A stretch of 64,000 bases of DNA, taken from assembly GCA_029204225.1 (NCBI GenBank), contig CM055097.1:75218773-75282772 (forward strand), given 5' to 3'. Positions 33,421 through 45,128 of this stretch are shown piece after piece. The stretch comes from Diphasiastrum complanatum (Eukaryota; Streptophyta; Lycopodiopsida; Lycopodiales; Lycopodiaceae). Under the pieces are notes generated by a model. That model was not told the origin of the DNA. It searched no databases and saw nothing but the letters and a program-made list of their open reading frames with translations. Made by a program: the position numbers and the translations under genes. Every line of letters starts with the position of its first letter. Position 1 is the stretch's first letter.

Positions 33421-34360
33421 GAAAATAGTGCGGGAAAAAATGAAAAAGCATTTGGGCAGAAAATGAATTTATCCTGGTAATTTACATTAATAAACTTGTC
33501 AATCTATGTGGCATTCCTTATAGGATTTTTTTTGGATTCAGAATTTCTCTAATGGGCCAAGGACGAGGCAAAATTAAGGAGCAAATAAAGACCTTGAGAA
33601 CTAAAGAGCTGACATAAGGGCACGTGGATGATTTGGCTAAGCGTAAGTAGCCCCTTGCGGTCTAATGAAAGAGAAAATGTGCGATCGAGAAAAAAAAAAG
33701 GGGGAAAAGCTTGGTGAAAGAAAGAGGAGGTCCAGATGGAGTCGTTTGATGGAAGGAGCAGGGGGATTGGTCCAGGAGAGGAGAGGTGAAATTCCAAGAA
33801 AAGAGGCCAAATTTTTGAGGATAAAGGGTTCCTTGAACCTAAAGGAACCACCAAAGGACAGCAGCACAAAGAAAGAAGGAGAAGGTTGTAGAAGGGTGAG
33901 GGTAACTACGGACAAGGCCATGTAGTGAAGGAGAAAGAAATGCCAATGATGAGAGGGCATGACCAGGAAAAAAAAAGCGACGAGGACAAGGGAGTTGTTT
34001 TTAACAGCATCATCATGGATGCCCAGACCACCATCAAGAGGCAAAGTAGTACACACAGACCAAGGAAGAAAGGGGCATTTGACATCAAAGGATTTTAGCC
34101 AAAGAGCTATGGAGAAAGCAGGAGCAAGCAAAAATAGAAAAGAAAAAGGCAGGATAAGTAGGAAGAATATGATGAGCAATTAGAACCCTGGAGGCAAAGG
34201 AAAAAAAGCGGGGGTCCCAAAAGGCCAACTTGGAGGCGAAAGTTTGGAAGAACCAATCAAAACGTTGTCGGGGAGTAAGGGGAAGACCAAAGGGAGAGCT
34301 AAGCAAACGAGTAACCATGCCATGGGGCACCAGACGGATGCCGAGAGCAGAAACCCAAGA

Positions 34361-34377
34361 GAGGGGGGGGGGGGGGA
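34361..34377. repeat. Poly-G run within LINE
   Basis: A run of about 14-15 consecutive G in GAGAGGGGG... disrupts the decayed LINE frames. Such runs are prone to length error in sequencing. Confidence 0.8.
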
Positions 34378-35340
34378 GTAATGAGGATGTGGAGCTCCAA
34401 CTTCTCCTTATTCAAAAGAGAAAAAGAGCAGTAACAAAACTCAAGGAAAACTCGAAGAAGGTGGAGAACATACGACTCTGAAAGGAGGGAGAAAAGTGTG
34501 ATGTCATTAGCAAACAACTGGTGAGAGAGCAATCCCAAAGGACGGTGGACGGGAGCAACCAAAAGAAGGGATGAGGCATGGAAAAGAGCATGAGAAAGAG
34601 GCTCAATAGCGATGGCAAAAAGGAGGGGAGACAATTGACAACCAAGACAAATGCCGCACTTGGGGAAGAATGGAGAGGAGCGACACCCATTGAAAAGGAG
34701 AGTGGAAGAAGAAGACGTGTAGAGGGCTCAAAGAAAAGAGCAAAAGGAATGATAATGGCCCAAGGCTAGGCAACTAGCTAGAATGTAGTCCCAACCAATA
34801 CGATCAAAGGCTTTCTCAGGTCAAAACGAAGGATCAGAACAGGAGTAGAGAAAGCAGTAAGAGAGTTAGCAAAGGACCAAACATTAAGAAGAGAGTCCAT
34901 AATATTATGGCCTTTAATAAAGCCAAACTGCTCAAACGACAAGACAGAAGGCAACAAAGTGGAGAGTCGTAGGTCATGGCTTTAGCAAGAATCTTGAAAG
35001 AGGTAAGCAGCATGGTAAACAAGTGAAATTCCTCTAAGGTAAGCGGAAGAAGCTTCTTAGGAAATAAGCTTAATGAGCCCCTCCAAGACATTGCGACAAA
35101 GGGCTCTCTCAACCGAAGCCTGGTGGGCCAAACGAAAAGTTTGGGCCCCAACTCAGGCCAAAAGTTGATTAAAAAAACTGAGGGATAGCACCGTTAGGGC
35201 CAGAATTCTTCCCAAGTAGTTGAAAATAAAGAAGAGCCTAGTGTAGTTCTTGTAGTAAAAAAGGGACATCCAACAAGCCAAGACTGTTGGAAATGAGGTG
35301 CATAATGGGTCGATAGATCGAAGTGTGATGAGACACTACT

Positions 35341-35790
35341 TGTTACGTCCATGTCCTATATAAGGGAATCAAAATAATTCCTGATGTAGATAGCCGGTCA
35401 CTCCAGGTGTATATGGTTATTGGTTATGCCTCGTCATTCCGGGCTTGGCCTGTAAAGTAATTAATAATCATATGAGGGCCCAGACCTATAATTGGACATA
35501 GGAGCACATGCATAGTGAATGAATGCTTTAATGCAAGAATAGGAGGTCAATAGCTCAATATAGGTTGCATGGAAATCCTAGGAGAATATTCTCTCTCTCT
35601 TGAGAAGAATATGTCCATTGGAAACTCGCCCATCCTCCTATTGGAAATTCAGTTTCTTGAGCTAGTTTCTCCTCATCTCTCTTAGGTTCTTCACTGTGGC
35701 TTGGGGGCTAGGTCTAGGAGGGATCTAGGTTTGGATGGGTGGTTTTGCTCCACAGGTGTCCTTTTAGTTGATTTGCAACAATATCTAGTC
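35341..35790 (+). repeat. LTR-like repeat, plus copy
   Basis: Begins TGTTACGTCCATGTC and contains ATAGCCGGTCACTCCAG, GGACATAGGAGCAC, CACTGTGGCTTGGGGG and TGCTCCACAGGTGTC. The same sequence lies inverted at 36505-36974. The TG start fits an LTR. Primer site and coding region on this side are not clear. Confidence 0.7.
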
Positions 35791-36473
35791 AGATCTTCAT
35801 ATGCTGATCCTTACACTACCGACCTGTCGGTAGGTGCTTGCAGAAGATTAGTGAAATTAGAGCACCATGTTTATATCTCCTGTCACAATAGATCCAGAAT
35901 TACCACAAAATTAGTCCAAAAATCATCAAAAGACCATGTTTTTTGACCAATTTTGACCAAAATTTGTGGGTCAAATCCACAAATAAATGCAATTAGATCC
36001 AAATTCCTATAAATCCATTACATGAAAGCCCTAAAAGTTCTGATTTCAGTCAACTATGGATTCTATAGCCCATTTCTAGTCCAAAAATCCCAATTTTTGG
36101 TCAAAAATTACTATCTTAGCATCATTTTGACTACTCAACCCACATGCAATCATTAGATCCAATCATTAATGACTGTAAAATAGCAAGTGAAATCTGGAAA
36201 ATGTACTAGATCAGTAGCTATGATCAATTCTATGCAAAAGACTTGAATTATAGGTGAAAAATCACAAAAACCATAAAAAATCTAGTGATTTCCATCAAAA
36301 TCTATGGAGAAAATCCATAATCATGATCTGTAGGCTAAAAGTACAACAAGGATCTAAGAGTCCACCTACTTGGAGGTAAATTCCACCATCTGGAATCAAA
36401 AGCAAAGAGATCCACCCAAAAAGCTGCAAAATCCAAGATCCTCAAGCCCCACCTCCTGATTGATGTGATTCAA

Positions 36474-36974
36474 GCTCTGATAACTCTATAACGATCGCCA
36501 AGTGAAGATCTTCAAGAATTCTATCACATGCAAACCAAAAAGACACCTGTGGAGCATAAACCACCCAACCAACATGAAAGGGCTAGTCAATACCCTAACC
36601 AATTCACCCCCAAGCCACAGTGAATGAATACAAGAGAGGAGAGGATCATGGCTCATGAATCTAACATTCCAATAGGGAGATGGGTGAGTTTCCATGGTAT
36701 ATATTCTCTCCAAGAGGAGAGAATAATTCCCTTAGGATCCCCATGCAATCCTATAATAAGCTATTGACCTCCTATTTTTTCATTATAGCAATCAATCACC
36801 ATGCAAGTGCTCCTATGTCCAAATATAGGTATGGGCCTTCATATGATTATTAATTACTTTATCGACCATGCCCGAAATGACATAGCATAACTAATAACCA
36901 CATACAACTGGAGTGACCGGCTATCCATGCCAGAGATTATTCTGAATCCCTCATACTTGACATGGACATAACAA
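36474..36974 (-). repeat. LTR-like repeat with primer site, minus copy
   Basis: Reverse complement begins TGTTATGTCCATGTC and follows the 35341 copy to about 36505, then GAGTTATCAGAGCTTGAA (36470-36490, minus), a plausible diverged Met-type primer site. The interval 35791-36473 between the copies is AT-rich and non-coding. The pair points toward each other, which is unusual for LTRs of one element. Confidence 0.65.
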
Positions 36975-37077
36975 CTGGCTTGGGACAATACAGGTGAGAA
37001 CCATAGGGTAGATGCTCAGATCTTCGAGATCGGTAGATTTCTTCTATCCTTAATCTTCCTTCAATTGCCAATCTCCA

Positions 37078-37209
37078 ATCTCTCTTTCTCTCTCTCTCAC
37101 ACTCTTTCATATCTCCTTTTTATTTGTTACACACTCTTTTGTTTCTATTTCTCTCTCTCTCTCACTCTCTCACTCTCTCACACATCACACACACACACAC
37201 ACACACACA
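37078..37209. repeat. (CT)n and (CA)n microsatellites
   Basis: CT-rich run at 37078-37100, another at 37150-37180, then an uninterrupted CA run at about 37185-37208. Directly upstream of the possible gene at 37218. Confidence 0.9.
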
Positions 37210-37217
37210 AATACTCA

Positions 37218-38286
37218 TGTCTACTAGCGGTAGCGTCAAGGAGGAGGCCAAGATCCTCTTCCGGTGGAAGAGGACAATCCTCGGGATCGGATTACGATCG
37301 AGTGCGAAGTTTTTATACTATGTAATCTCCTTAGGAAAGACAAAGGATGAAATCTCTTTGTGTTTCTGAAGGAGAATCTGATCAACAAGATCGTGGATTC
37401 GTTTCGACAGAGATGTTGTCGGAAGAATCCATGAATGTTTTCTATGACCTTGATGAGGACGGTTCCATCATCATGGACATTAGAGGTAAGGTCATTTTAA
37501 CCCTTGGGAGCAACAAAACCAAGGGGACAAAGACAAGATACTTGATATATTATACCGTGAGCTTCCACAACCAAATTGATTTAATGACAAATTCGTGAAG
37601 ATGAGTATGTGTACGCATATTTGTCATAAGCGCCGATCATTAAGACGTTTATGTAGTAAAGGCAAGAAGAGGCCGGGATGGGCATCTAAAAAAGATTGGG
37701 AAAAAATTATTTATGAATCCAAGCGTCCTAATCCCAAGCGCTTTAAGCAACAAAGAGAGGTAATCTTTTAGACCAATCTCACCTTGGATCGGGAGGCAAG
37801 GCTAATATGCACGCCCAATTTGTAAGAATTCTCCTTTAGCTAATTGCATTTGATATGTTTTCGTTTATCAATTTTTTTTTTGTTCTTTTCTAATCGTTTG
37901 ATTTGTGTTGATGTAGGTTGTAGATTATGGGCGCAAATATACAAATGGTGAGTATTATATTGGATATCACCTTGGTTGATCATCTTGCAGCACAAGGCGT
38001 ACATCCAAGGGTAAATTTTTGCTGCATAATTTGTATTTCTCATATTTTTTATACATAATTTTCATTTCATTTCATTTTTATGACATCTGTTGGCTACTAA
38101 TCATTCATTTGTTTTGTGAATGTGTATGTAGAGGGCATCTGCTTCCTTTGTGGAAGAAAGTACGAGAGGAATCCAAGGAAAAGAAGGGAATGAAGATGGA
38201 GGAGACGAAAGCGAAGATGAAGGACAAGATTCGGCTTCAAACGACGATGAGGGAGAAGAGAGCGAAGACTAAGAAGCCTATAATTA
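37218..38286 (+). CDS. Possible intron-containing gene, function unknown
   Basis: Several open segments joined by good splice signals. The frame from 37347 (KSLCVSEGESDQQDRGF ... DLDEDGSIIMDIRG) ends at the donor AGAG/GTAAGG (about 37486). About 37610-37755 encodes a basic stretch (KRRSLRRLCSKGKKRPGW ... NPKRFKQQREV). A segment at 37919-37950 can be spliced past GTGAGT...TTGCAG to CACAAGGCGTACATCC. A final exon (about 38131-38270) behind GTATGTAG is open and very acidic (EDGGDESEDEGQDSASNDDE), ending in TAA. Basic middle plus acidic tail suggests a nuclear protein or a transposon-derived protein. I recognise no family, and the exon model is inference. Confidence 0.3.
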
Positions 38287-39174
38287 CTTCTTAGATTTGA
38301 TGTATTTTTATTATTTGCAAAAGTAAAAAAAAGGTATTAAGATCAAAGCCCTTTTTAAGAATTAGATGCGAATACACTTTTTTGGATTATGAATATAAGC
38401 TTTTGTATTTGATTATCTCTATCTCATTATCTCTAAAATGAGATAATTTTTTGTACTAATTTCTTAATTTGCTAATTACAGAATATTGTCTATTTTTTAA
38501 TTATATTCACATTTATAAAAACAACAAAATAAATTTCAATAGCATAACTATATATTGTATTTTTTAAGTATCAAGCAAACATACTTTTTATATCAAACTA
38601 TCTTATTGGTATATTCAAATTTAACTATATTTGTAACTTGGTCAACAAATAGATACAAAATATATTCAAATTTAATGATAATAATAAACCATGTGATCAT
38701 CTTCATGCAAGACATTTTTCATTTAATATCACATAACTTCAAAAATTCACATGGAATATACATTTTTAAAAGACATTGAAAATCTTTAATATCCAAAAAA
38801 AATTTCAACAAATTGAAAGATAATTGAAACTATATCAAAAAATATAAATATTGTCAAGTTCTATCTAGGAAAATAACTTTCAAAATTGAAGCACACTTTC
38901 AAAGATTTCTTTAACCAAATACAAACTTTCTAACAAATTCAAGTAACACAAGCTTTACAAAACTTAAGTATATTGTAAATCAATGTTTCTGCATAGATGA
39001 ATTTTAACTGCATAGTGTAATTATCTCTTTAACTTCAATATTTATATGTCTAATAGCTGATTTATACGGGGGCTAACCAATTTTTCTTTTGAGATTAACT
39101 CTATAATTTGCTTTTGCTCACTGAAAAATACACCAGAACTTAACAGGAAGCCTGACAAAGTTGTCTCTTCTTTC

Positions 39175-39951
39175 TTAGATAATGGCTTTTTTTTCAATCT
39201 CAATGAGATTTTTATTTATTGGGGAGAAAACTTTTTTTCTTGGTGGTTTTGACTTTGAAATTTCCAAATTTCCAGTTGCCATGACAACTTTCAGCTTGCT
39301 AGGATCAAACTCCTTTTCCTCTTCCTTATGCAACCTTATCTTTGTGGGTACGACATGCAATTTCTTGGTCAGCTCAACCTCTGATGCCTTCGACTTTTTA
39401 CGGGTATCCTCCTTTTCAAAGACAATCTCCTTGCATATAAAAGAAAATAAACTGATAATCATGTTTGTTGATTGTTCGAACTTTTCTGATAATAATAGTT
39501 GGTAGCAAAGATCGCTTCGACAAAGCTTTTCATTGACGACCATAAGCCTCTTTGGAGACTTCTCATTGTTCACATCCTCGACAATTATGATGACGATGTC
39601 AAGGTTATCCTCCCCTTCATAGTCAATCCATGTTACAATTCTGCAGCATTTGACATCTTTTATGACAAGTTCGATATCTAGTTTCGTGCAAATGAATAAT
39701 TTAAGGCCACTCCCTTGGGAATATCTAAGTGCCCAGTGGTAAGAAACGCACTTGGATTTAGACGGTCTGTTTATATTGGGAGGAACATCTATAGTGTTTG
39801 CGGCTGGTATATTAGGATGAGTAGTCTCGTCCTTTCTCGGCATTTCAAAGTAATTAAGAATCAACTTAGACTTTGGCTTTGTCGTTTGTATGATGTTGGC
39901 TTCTATCTTTTGAAAACCCAAAACAGATAGAAACCAAGATGAAAAAATCAA
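39175..39951 (-). CDS. 258-codon ORF, unrecognised
   Basis: A continuous minus-strand frame of 258 codons in AT-rich surroundings, which is longer than expected by chance there. The protein is Lys/Glu/Ile-rich. Its middle has strand-like hydrophobic stretches (LDIVIIIVEDV) and its C-terminal third is highly charged (KEDTRKKSKASEVELTKK, KPPRKKVFSPINK). No zinc finger, RT or protease motif is visible. It ends with TAA just after IEKKAII. It may be a transposon-encoded accessory protein or a decayed exon set. No function is proposed. Confidence 0.35.
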   Translation of the reverse strand: MIFSSWFLSVLGFQKIEANIIQTTKPKSKLILNYFEMPRKDETTHPNIPAANTIDVPPNINRPSKSKCVSYHWALRYSQGSGLKLFICTKLDIELVIKDVKCCRIVTWIDYEGEDNLDIVIIIVEDVNNEKSPKRLMVVNEKLCRSDLCYQLLLSEKFEQSTNMIISLFSFICKEIVFEKEDTRKKSKASEVELTKKLHVVPTKIRLHKEEEKEFDPSKLKVVMATGNLEISKSKPPRKKVFSPINKNLIEIEKKAII

Positions 39952-40254
39952 TAAGAATTTTGTAATTTATTGAGACTTTTAAGCACAAAAATATGACAAC
40001 TTTATTTAAAAAAAAAAAAAAGCTAGATAGCATTTACAAATTGAGTAAAAAGATTGCAGAAAAATATGGAAAAAAAGTCAAATACATCAAACAATTTGTA
40101 AATTTTGTAACAAAATTCGAATATTCTAAGAAATAATCGCCACAATGGAAAGAAAATAACTTTGATTATCAGATTTTCATACAAAGTATTGAAAAATAAG
40201 ATTACAACTAACGAGAAAGTCATACGTTATTGAATTCGTTAAAGTTCATTGTGA

Positions 40255-40795
40255 AAGCAATTGCTTCAAACATAAATTCGATACGGCGTATCAAAATTTG
40301 TGTTAAACATAATCAAAATCAAAAATACTTCTCATATAATGACAGGTGTAATCGAATTTTTGATACACCCGTATCAAAATGTCATTTAACATTTCTAAAT
40401 TAAGGTCACCCTAAAAGAATTCAACAGAAAACTTAATACATTGTGTTAAAATTTGATACACTGTGTCAATCTTCCTTTTGAATTTTTAGATTTTTTTAAA
40501 AAAAAATTCTGATGCACCGTATCGAGTTGGACACACCAACTCGATACAACTTTTTTTTTTTAACTAATTTTTGGTAATAATTTATAGTAATAATTTAAAA
40601 TTTTATAATAATAATTATTATTATTTTTATTATTATAAAATCTAATGCACTGGATCGAGTTGGACACACAAACTTGATGCACTACATCAAGTTGGTGCTT
40701 CAACTGATACATTGTATAGAGTTGGGGCACCAACTAGATACAATGTCTCTAGTTGATGCTCCAACTCGATACATTGCATCGAGTTGAAACATCTT
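40255..40795. repeat. Palindrome-containing ~31-bp minisatellite
   Basis: From 40643 to 40793 a unit of about 31 bp repeats four to five times: forms of CTCGATACATTGTATCGAGTT followed by GGTGCTCCAA. One earlier unit lies at 40510-40550, separated by an AT-rich run. Each unit contains the inverted repeat TCGATAC/GTATCGA around a short spacer. Looser GATAC...GTATC palindromes recur upstream at about 40278, 40365 and 40455. Confidence 0.75.
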
Positions 40796-40799
40796 CTCC

Positions 40800-42215
40800 C
40801 ATGGTTTCTATAGGAAATTTTAGGTAGTCTATGTATTTTATCGAGATATCAGTCAATTTAGCATCATGTTTACATTCTAATGGCGTTAGCATTTGGAATG
40901 GTTGAGCTACTGAAGGTACCTTTGATTAATTTGTCAATTCATATTGTTTTTTTTGAAAAGTTTAGATTATAGCTAGAGGAAGTGTTATCATTTACTAATG
41001 ATCAGAACTAACGGATCTATTACTGATAATGCATAGTATTCTAGAAAATCCTATCTAAGAAGGCCAGCAAATTGGCTGTAGAAGAGACTGCATCTTGTTA
41101 TGTCCTCTTGGCAAATAAATAGGATATGACAGTAACGTTGTTGTCCAGATCCAAATATATTCCAAACTTCTATTTGCAGAGTCTTGTATTTACTATTATC
41201 TGTTTTGCTCTAGTAATCTAAATATTTAGCACACGTCTACAACTTTTTGCAACAAAGAAAAATAGGAGTGAACTCACGTTTACAACTTTTTGTGGCAAAG
41301 AAAAATAGGAAAATTATATTTCTATGCAATTGAAGATAATACAAAGATTTCATAAGATCGAAACGTTACACTTGTCTAGGCTGTGACCGTTCAAAAACAT
41401 ATTTGAAAATATTACATATAATGCATAGTTGGTACATATTTTTATGCCCATTTTTTCGACTACTTAACAAGCAGAATGGGTGGAGACCCACTGTTTTCGA
41501 CATAACCATTTCTACGACATCTTCAGGATCTGCTTCGTGGTTCACGGGGGATACAGATGGCTACGAGAGTGACTACACTTTTCATAATTCAAGTGTTGCA
41601 TGGCTCTGCCACAAATTTTTTTGCATAAAAATCTATGAGCATGGCCTAAAAGGTGTCATATAGTGAGTGGTTTGTCAAAAAGACAAATTATGGTACTAAA
41701 AAAGTGATTTGACCATTGTTTTATAAATTTGTTTTGAAGGAGATAAATAAGGAGTGACAAGACTTTTTTTTTCATGAATTTTTAAGGACAAAGCATTGAG
41801 TGATATGACATATTTTGGGTACAAGAGGACCATGTTTTCTTTGAAGATTTTGATGAGTTTTAAAAAAGGACAAATGAGTATTAATTATATTTTGATTTTA
41901 AATAAGACAAGTAGATGATTTGATATGGTTGGTACAAAATGACCATGTGTTTAAAAGAATTTTGTGATTTATAAAAAATGACAAATGTAAATATGTGGTT
42001 TGATGTTGCATATAAGTTTTGGACATTATTAGTTTATAAATTCTTAAGTGATTTATTATATATATATATGTCCCTTAGAAACCTGTTCCGACCATTTTGG
42101 GTCGGAACGTTTCTTAAAAATAAAATAACATGTATTAAATTGGCCACAATCTTCCTTCTTCTTTTGTGTAATACACTGAGGGACACTAGATATACTGCTA
42201 CTTCCACAAAGTATG
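40800..42215. other. Non-coding interval
   Basis: No supported gene. An ORF at 41403-41663 matches nothing I know. At 41640-42000 short imperfect repeats of GTGATTTGACCATG-like and GACAAATGAGTA-like phrases suggest old tandem structure. Confidence 0.35.
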
Positions 42216-43198
42216 TGTTGGATTTATTTCCTCTAGTCACCTAAATCCCATTTTAATCTGCCTCCATTCATGCTGCATATTTACTCGCGTTGTCGCGCAA
42301 TCTGCATATTAACATGCAAATTCTCACAGGCGATGAAAAAATGAAAAGCAAAGGCTGACGTCACACCCTCTTCACGCTCACCCCATGCAGCTGCGCTAAT
42401 AGACTGGACAACGACTGCAGCCACCCACGATCTCCTACATACAGCACATCCACCATGTACTTTCTTCATTTGCACACCTGTAACATTATGTATATATGAA
42501 TACCATTTGTGTATTCATTAGTGAGAGAGAATGAAGAAGAGAAGCTTATCAGAGATAGACAAAAGTAGATGCTCTGTGCATTGATTCTTTATTTTGTTAG
42601 TAATAAGGTTCCATTCCTTTACAATTTGAATTAGCTTCGTAAAACATGCGGTTTTGCCCGCTATTGTCTTGTGCTCTACCACATTGTCAACATGTATATT
42701 TGATATACTTAATTTGATAGCAGCTTTTTGTTTAGCGTTCAGATATGTGTCAATAATGGTATGCTTATCATTATTCATTCTGTTTGATTTTTCTAGTTGC
42801 TCAATTTGGTAATATGTTTTTAGCATGACTAATATTTAGTCTTGTCTTTCGCAAATAATTCACGACCGATTGTCAGTCGAGCACAATCTAGCTCTTTGCA
42901 AATCATTTACGACACATAATTTGTCTTGCTATTCACGACAAATTATTCTTCTGGCGCTTCATTTATTAATGTTTGGCTACGTAATCAAGAACAATCATGA
43001 TTTCCATCACTAACGTTCTGTTCGTTCTGAGAGAGTCGTATAGCTCGTTCCGTTGCGCACGAAGGCTTTCTGTTCGAGTTCGTTTCTCATTCACGTTTCG
43101 TTTCTCGTTCGTGTTTGTCTTACCCCCTTTGAGCTAAATTTTTCGTTTCTAACATACGACACCTTTCTCAACTCTCGTTCATCTCCCTCTCTCCATCA
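42216..43198 (+). repeat. 5' LTR of copia element (983 bp)
   Basis: Begins TGTTGGATTT, homologous over about 90 bp to the LTR at 7423, and ends CCCTCTCTCCATCA directly before the primer site. Its last ~590 bp (from 42606) match 46141-46763, the truncated 3' LTR. The U3 region has CAATCTGCATATTAACATG, also shared with 7505-7530. Confidence 0.8.
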
Positions 43199-43210
43199 TG
43201 GTATAAGAGC
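43199..43210 (+). promoter_or_regulatory. Primer-binding site
   Basis: TGGTATAAGAGC, one change from TGGTATCAGAGC, directly after the CA end of the 5' LTR. The following 150-bp leader matches that after the LTR at 7957. Confidence 0.85.
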
Positions 43211-43354
43211 TATTTTCATAGCTTGATAAGCTTCCACAGTACAAGACTCTACTAGCCGATAGAGTAATTGTTTTCTTGTTCTGTATTTTCAACATCAGAT
43301 TTTTATACTTAAGTCACTGATAGTTTCTCCTATCACTTAGACTAACTCCTCCAC

Positions 43355-44098
43355 ATGGATTCCCAAGGGAAAGCCAGTCCTATCATGGACAAGCTTGATG
43401 GAGCCAATTACCATCTGTGGAAATTTAAGATAAAAACTGTACTAATGGCTAAAGAATTGTATGACGTTGTTACAGGTGTAGAAGGGAAACCCGATGCAGA
43501 TGACGCAACAATCGCCAGATGGAAGCTGAAGGATGGAAAGGCTTTCGCGTTGATCATCCTCAACATCACAGATACCCAAATCGACCATTTATCCGAGGCT
43601 CAGACATCGAAAGAAGTCTGGGACATCTTGAGCACACTATATGAAGTGCGAGATATACCTTCCAAGCTAGATCTCAGGAAGAAATTCTACTCCCTCAAGA
43701 TGACGAATGGTGATTCTCTACAAAATCACATTAATCAATTCAAGAACCTGCTAAGACAAATGGCCACTATCGGATCTGTCATTGACAATCAAGACATAGT
43801 GATGCAATTGCTTACAAGCTTGCCAAGCTCTTATGACAGCTGGATGATGATCATCACGACTCATCTAGAATTGACTCTTTCGAGAGTCATTACTATGTTG
43901 TTGCAGGAACACACGCGGAGGAATGAAGCCTCAAGTTCTTCAGCTGATTCTCACGCTTTATACACCAACAAGAGCATGACTAAGCAGAAGAAGAAGAAAG
44001 TCCCGAAGCAATCCAAGCCAGACCATAAACCAGCACACCACAAAGAAGAGTCGAATCCGCAGACGAAGAAGAAGCTGTTCTGCAGATACTACAAGTGA
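43355..44098 (+). pseudogene. Copia Gag (UBN2 type)
   Basis: Opens MDSQGKASPIMDKLDGANYH with the LDGxNYxxWK entry motif of copia Gag, then the UBN2 helices (AKELYDVVTG, SKEVWDILSTLYE, LDLRKKFYSLKM, QFKNLLRQM, VMQLLTSLPSSYDSW). A basic region (KQKKKKVPKQSKPDHK) leads to the knuckle CRYYK-stop-NNHEIQDC, where the second Cys is Tyr and a TGA falls inside the motif. In intact relatives Gag continues into protease without this stop. Forms the particle shell; here it is interrupted at its end. Confidence 0.92.
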
Positions 44099-44167
44099 AA
44101 CAACCACGAAATTCAAGACTGTCGGATACTACAAACAACGAACAACAACAAGGGGAAGTCAAATCAA

Positions 44168-45125
44168 GTGGCAAATGTAGCTGCAGAAGCTCCACATCCT
44201 ATTCAAGAAGCGGATCATGATGCCTTCATGACCAACCATCAAGGAGCATCTGGCGACAGTTCTTGGTTCCTGGATTCCGGAGCCACTCAGCATATGACTA
44301 GCCTCATTGGCTGTTTCGAGTCCTATACACCTTATAGTACCCAGAAATATGTCCACCTTGGTGACAATAGCACATAGGCTATTAAAGGTGAAGGCACTTT
44401 AAGATTAAGCTTTGCCAATGATCAGTCCAGGCTACTTTCTAAAGTCCTTTATGTACCAAATTTATCTACGAATCTACTCTCTGTAAGCATAATCACAGAT
44501 CTATGACACAGAGTAGAATTCGAATGTGATCAGTGTAAAGTAGTTGATAGGACAGGCAAGATCCTAGCCCTGGGAAAGAAGCATGGATACTTGTACAAAT
44601 TGAGTCATTGTTTTTCTGACTCTAGTCAGGCTCTCAGTACTTCAATTCATTCAAATAAAGATTTACTTTGGCATTATAGACTTGGTCATTTAAATCATGT
44701 TGTTGTACAACGAATGTCTAGACAATCTATTGTTTTTTATCTCGACTATCCTCGCGAAAGAGTCAAGTTATCTGTCTGTCAAGACTGTCTATTGTTAAAC
44801 AGACTAGGAAACCTTTTAAATCAAGCCATTAGCACATTGCTAGAGGATTGCTAGATGTTGTACATTCAGATTTTGTGGCCGGATGAAAAATCCTTCGCTG
44901 AAGGATGCCAAGTATTTTATAACCTTTATTGATGAATTTTCCAGAAGGACCATGGTGTATTTTATAAAGAAGAAATCAAAAGCCTTCAACTGCTTCAGAA
45001 TCTTCAAGGAGCACGCAAAGAAGGAGACTGGAAGGACGATTAAGGCCCTCAGGTCAGACAACGGTGGAGAATATATCTCTATTGAGTTTAAGGAGTACTG
45101 CCAAAGCCAAGACATTGAGCAGTAA
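44168..45125 (+). pseudogene. Copia protease and integrase core
   Basis: Frames 44168-44377, 44591-44854 and 44883-45125. Protease: WFLDSGATQHMT. GAG-pre-integrase: DLLWHYRLGHLNHVVVQRM and CQDCLL (HH-CC zinc pattern). Integrase core: AKYFITFIDEFSRRTMVYF, ALRSDNGGEYISIEFKEYC with second Asp. In-frame stops occur after NST (44375), near 44503, near 44854 and after DIEQ (45123). The region around the first catalytic Asp (VHSDF at about 44862) is out of frame. The stops are mostly single-base changes, so the copy is only moderately old. Confidence 0.9.
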
Positions 45126-45128
45126 TTC

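Larger units (their letters stand above)
32010..35170 (-). pseudogene. LINE (non-LTR retrotransposon), decayed ORF2
   Basis: Minus-strand order. At 35151-34830, RT palm segments SFKILAKAMTYDS and, in another frame, FEQFGFIKGHNIMDSLLNVW. At 34634-34400, the catalytic region SPLLFAIAIEPLSHALF followed by QLFANDITLF, where the usual F-A-D-D has become F-A-N-D. At 34100-33640, the post-RT region with LDGGLGIHD. At 32463-32224, the C-terminal zinc-binding zf-RVT element KWPFLPDHLSPLCKFEEEFV and EHLFFQ. ORF2 normally nicks target DNA and reverse-transcribes RNA. Many frame changes make it a relic, and the mutated active-site Asp alone would inactivate it. A MITE-like element (32900-33420) is inserted. 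Confidence 0.85.

Noticed and set aside
33665..34769. Plus-strand Lys/Arg-rich frames
   Set aside because: They are antisense shadows of the minus-strand LINE, whose RT and zf-RVT motifs are recognisable.
37065..37325. 86-codon ORF with Ser/Leu and Thr/His repeats
   Set aside because: Its first half is CT and CA microsatellite translation.
40500..40795. CRISPR-like array
   Set aside because: Repeats are adjacent without unique spacers of constant length, and the DNA is plant nuclear.
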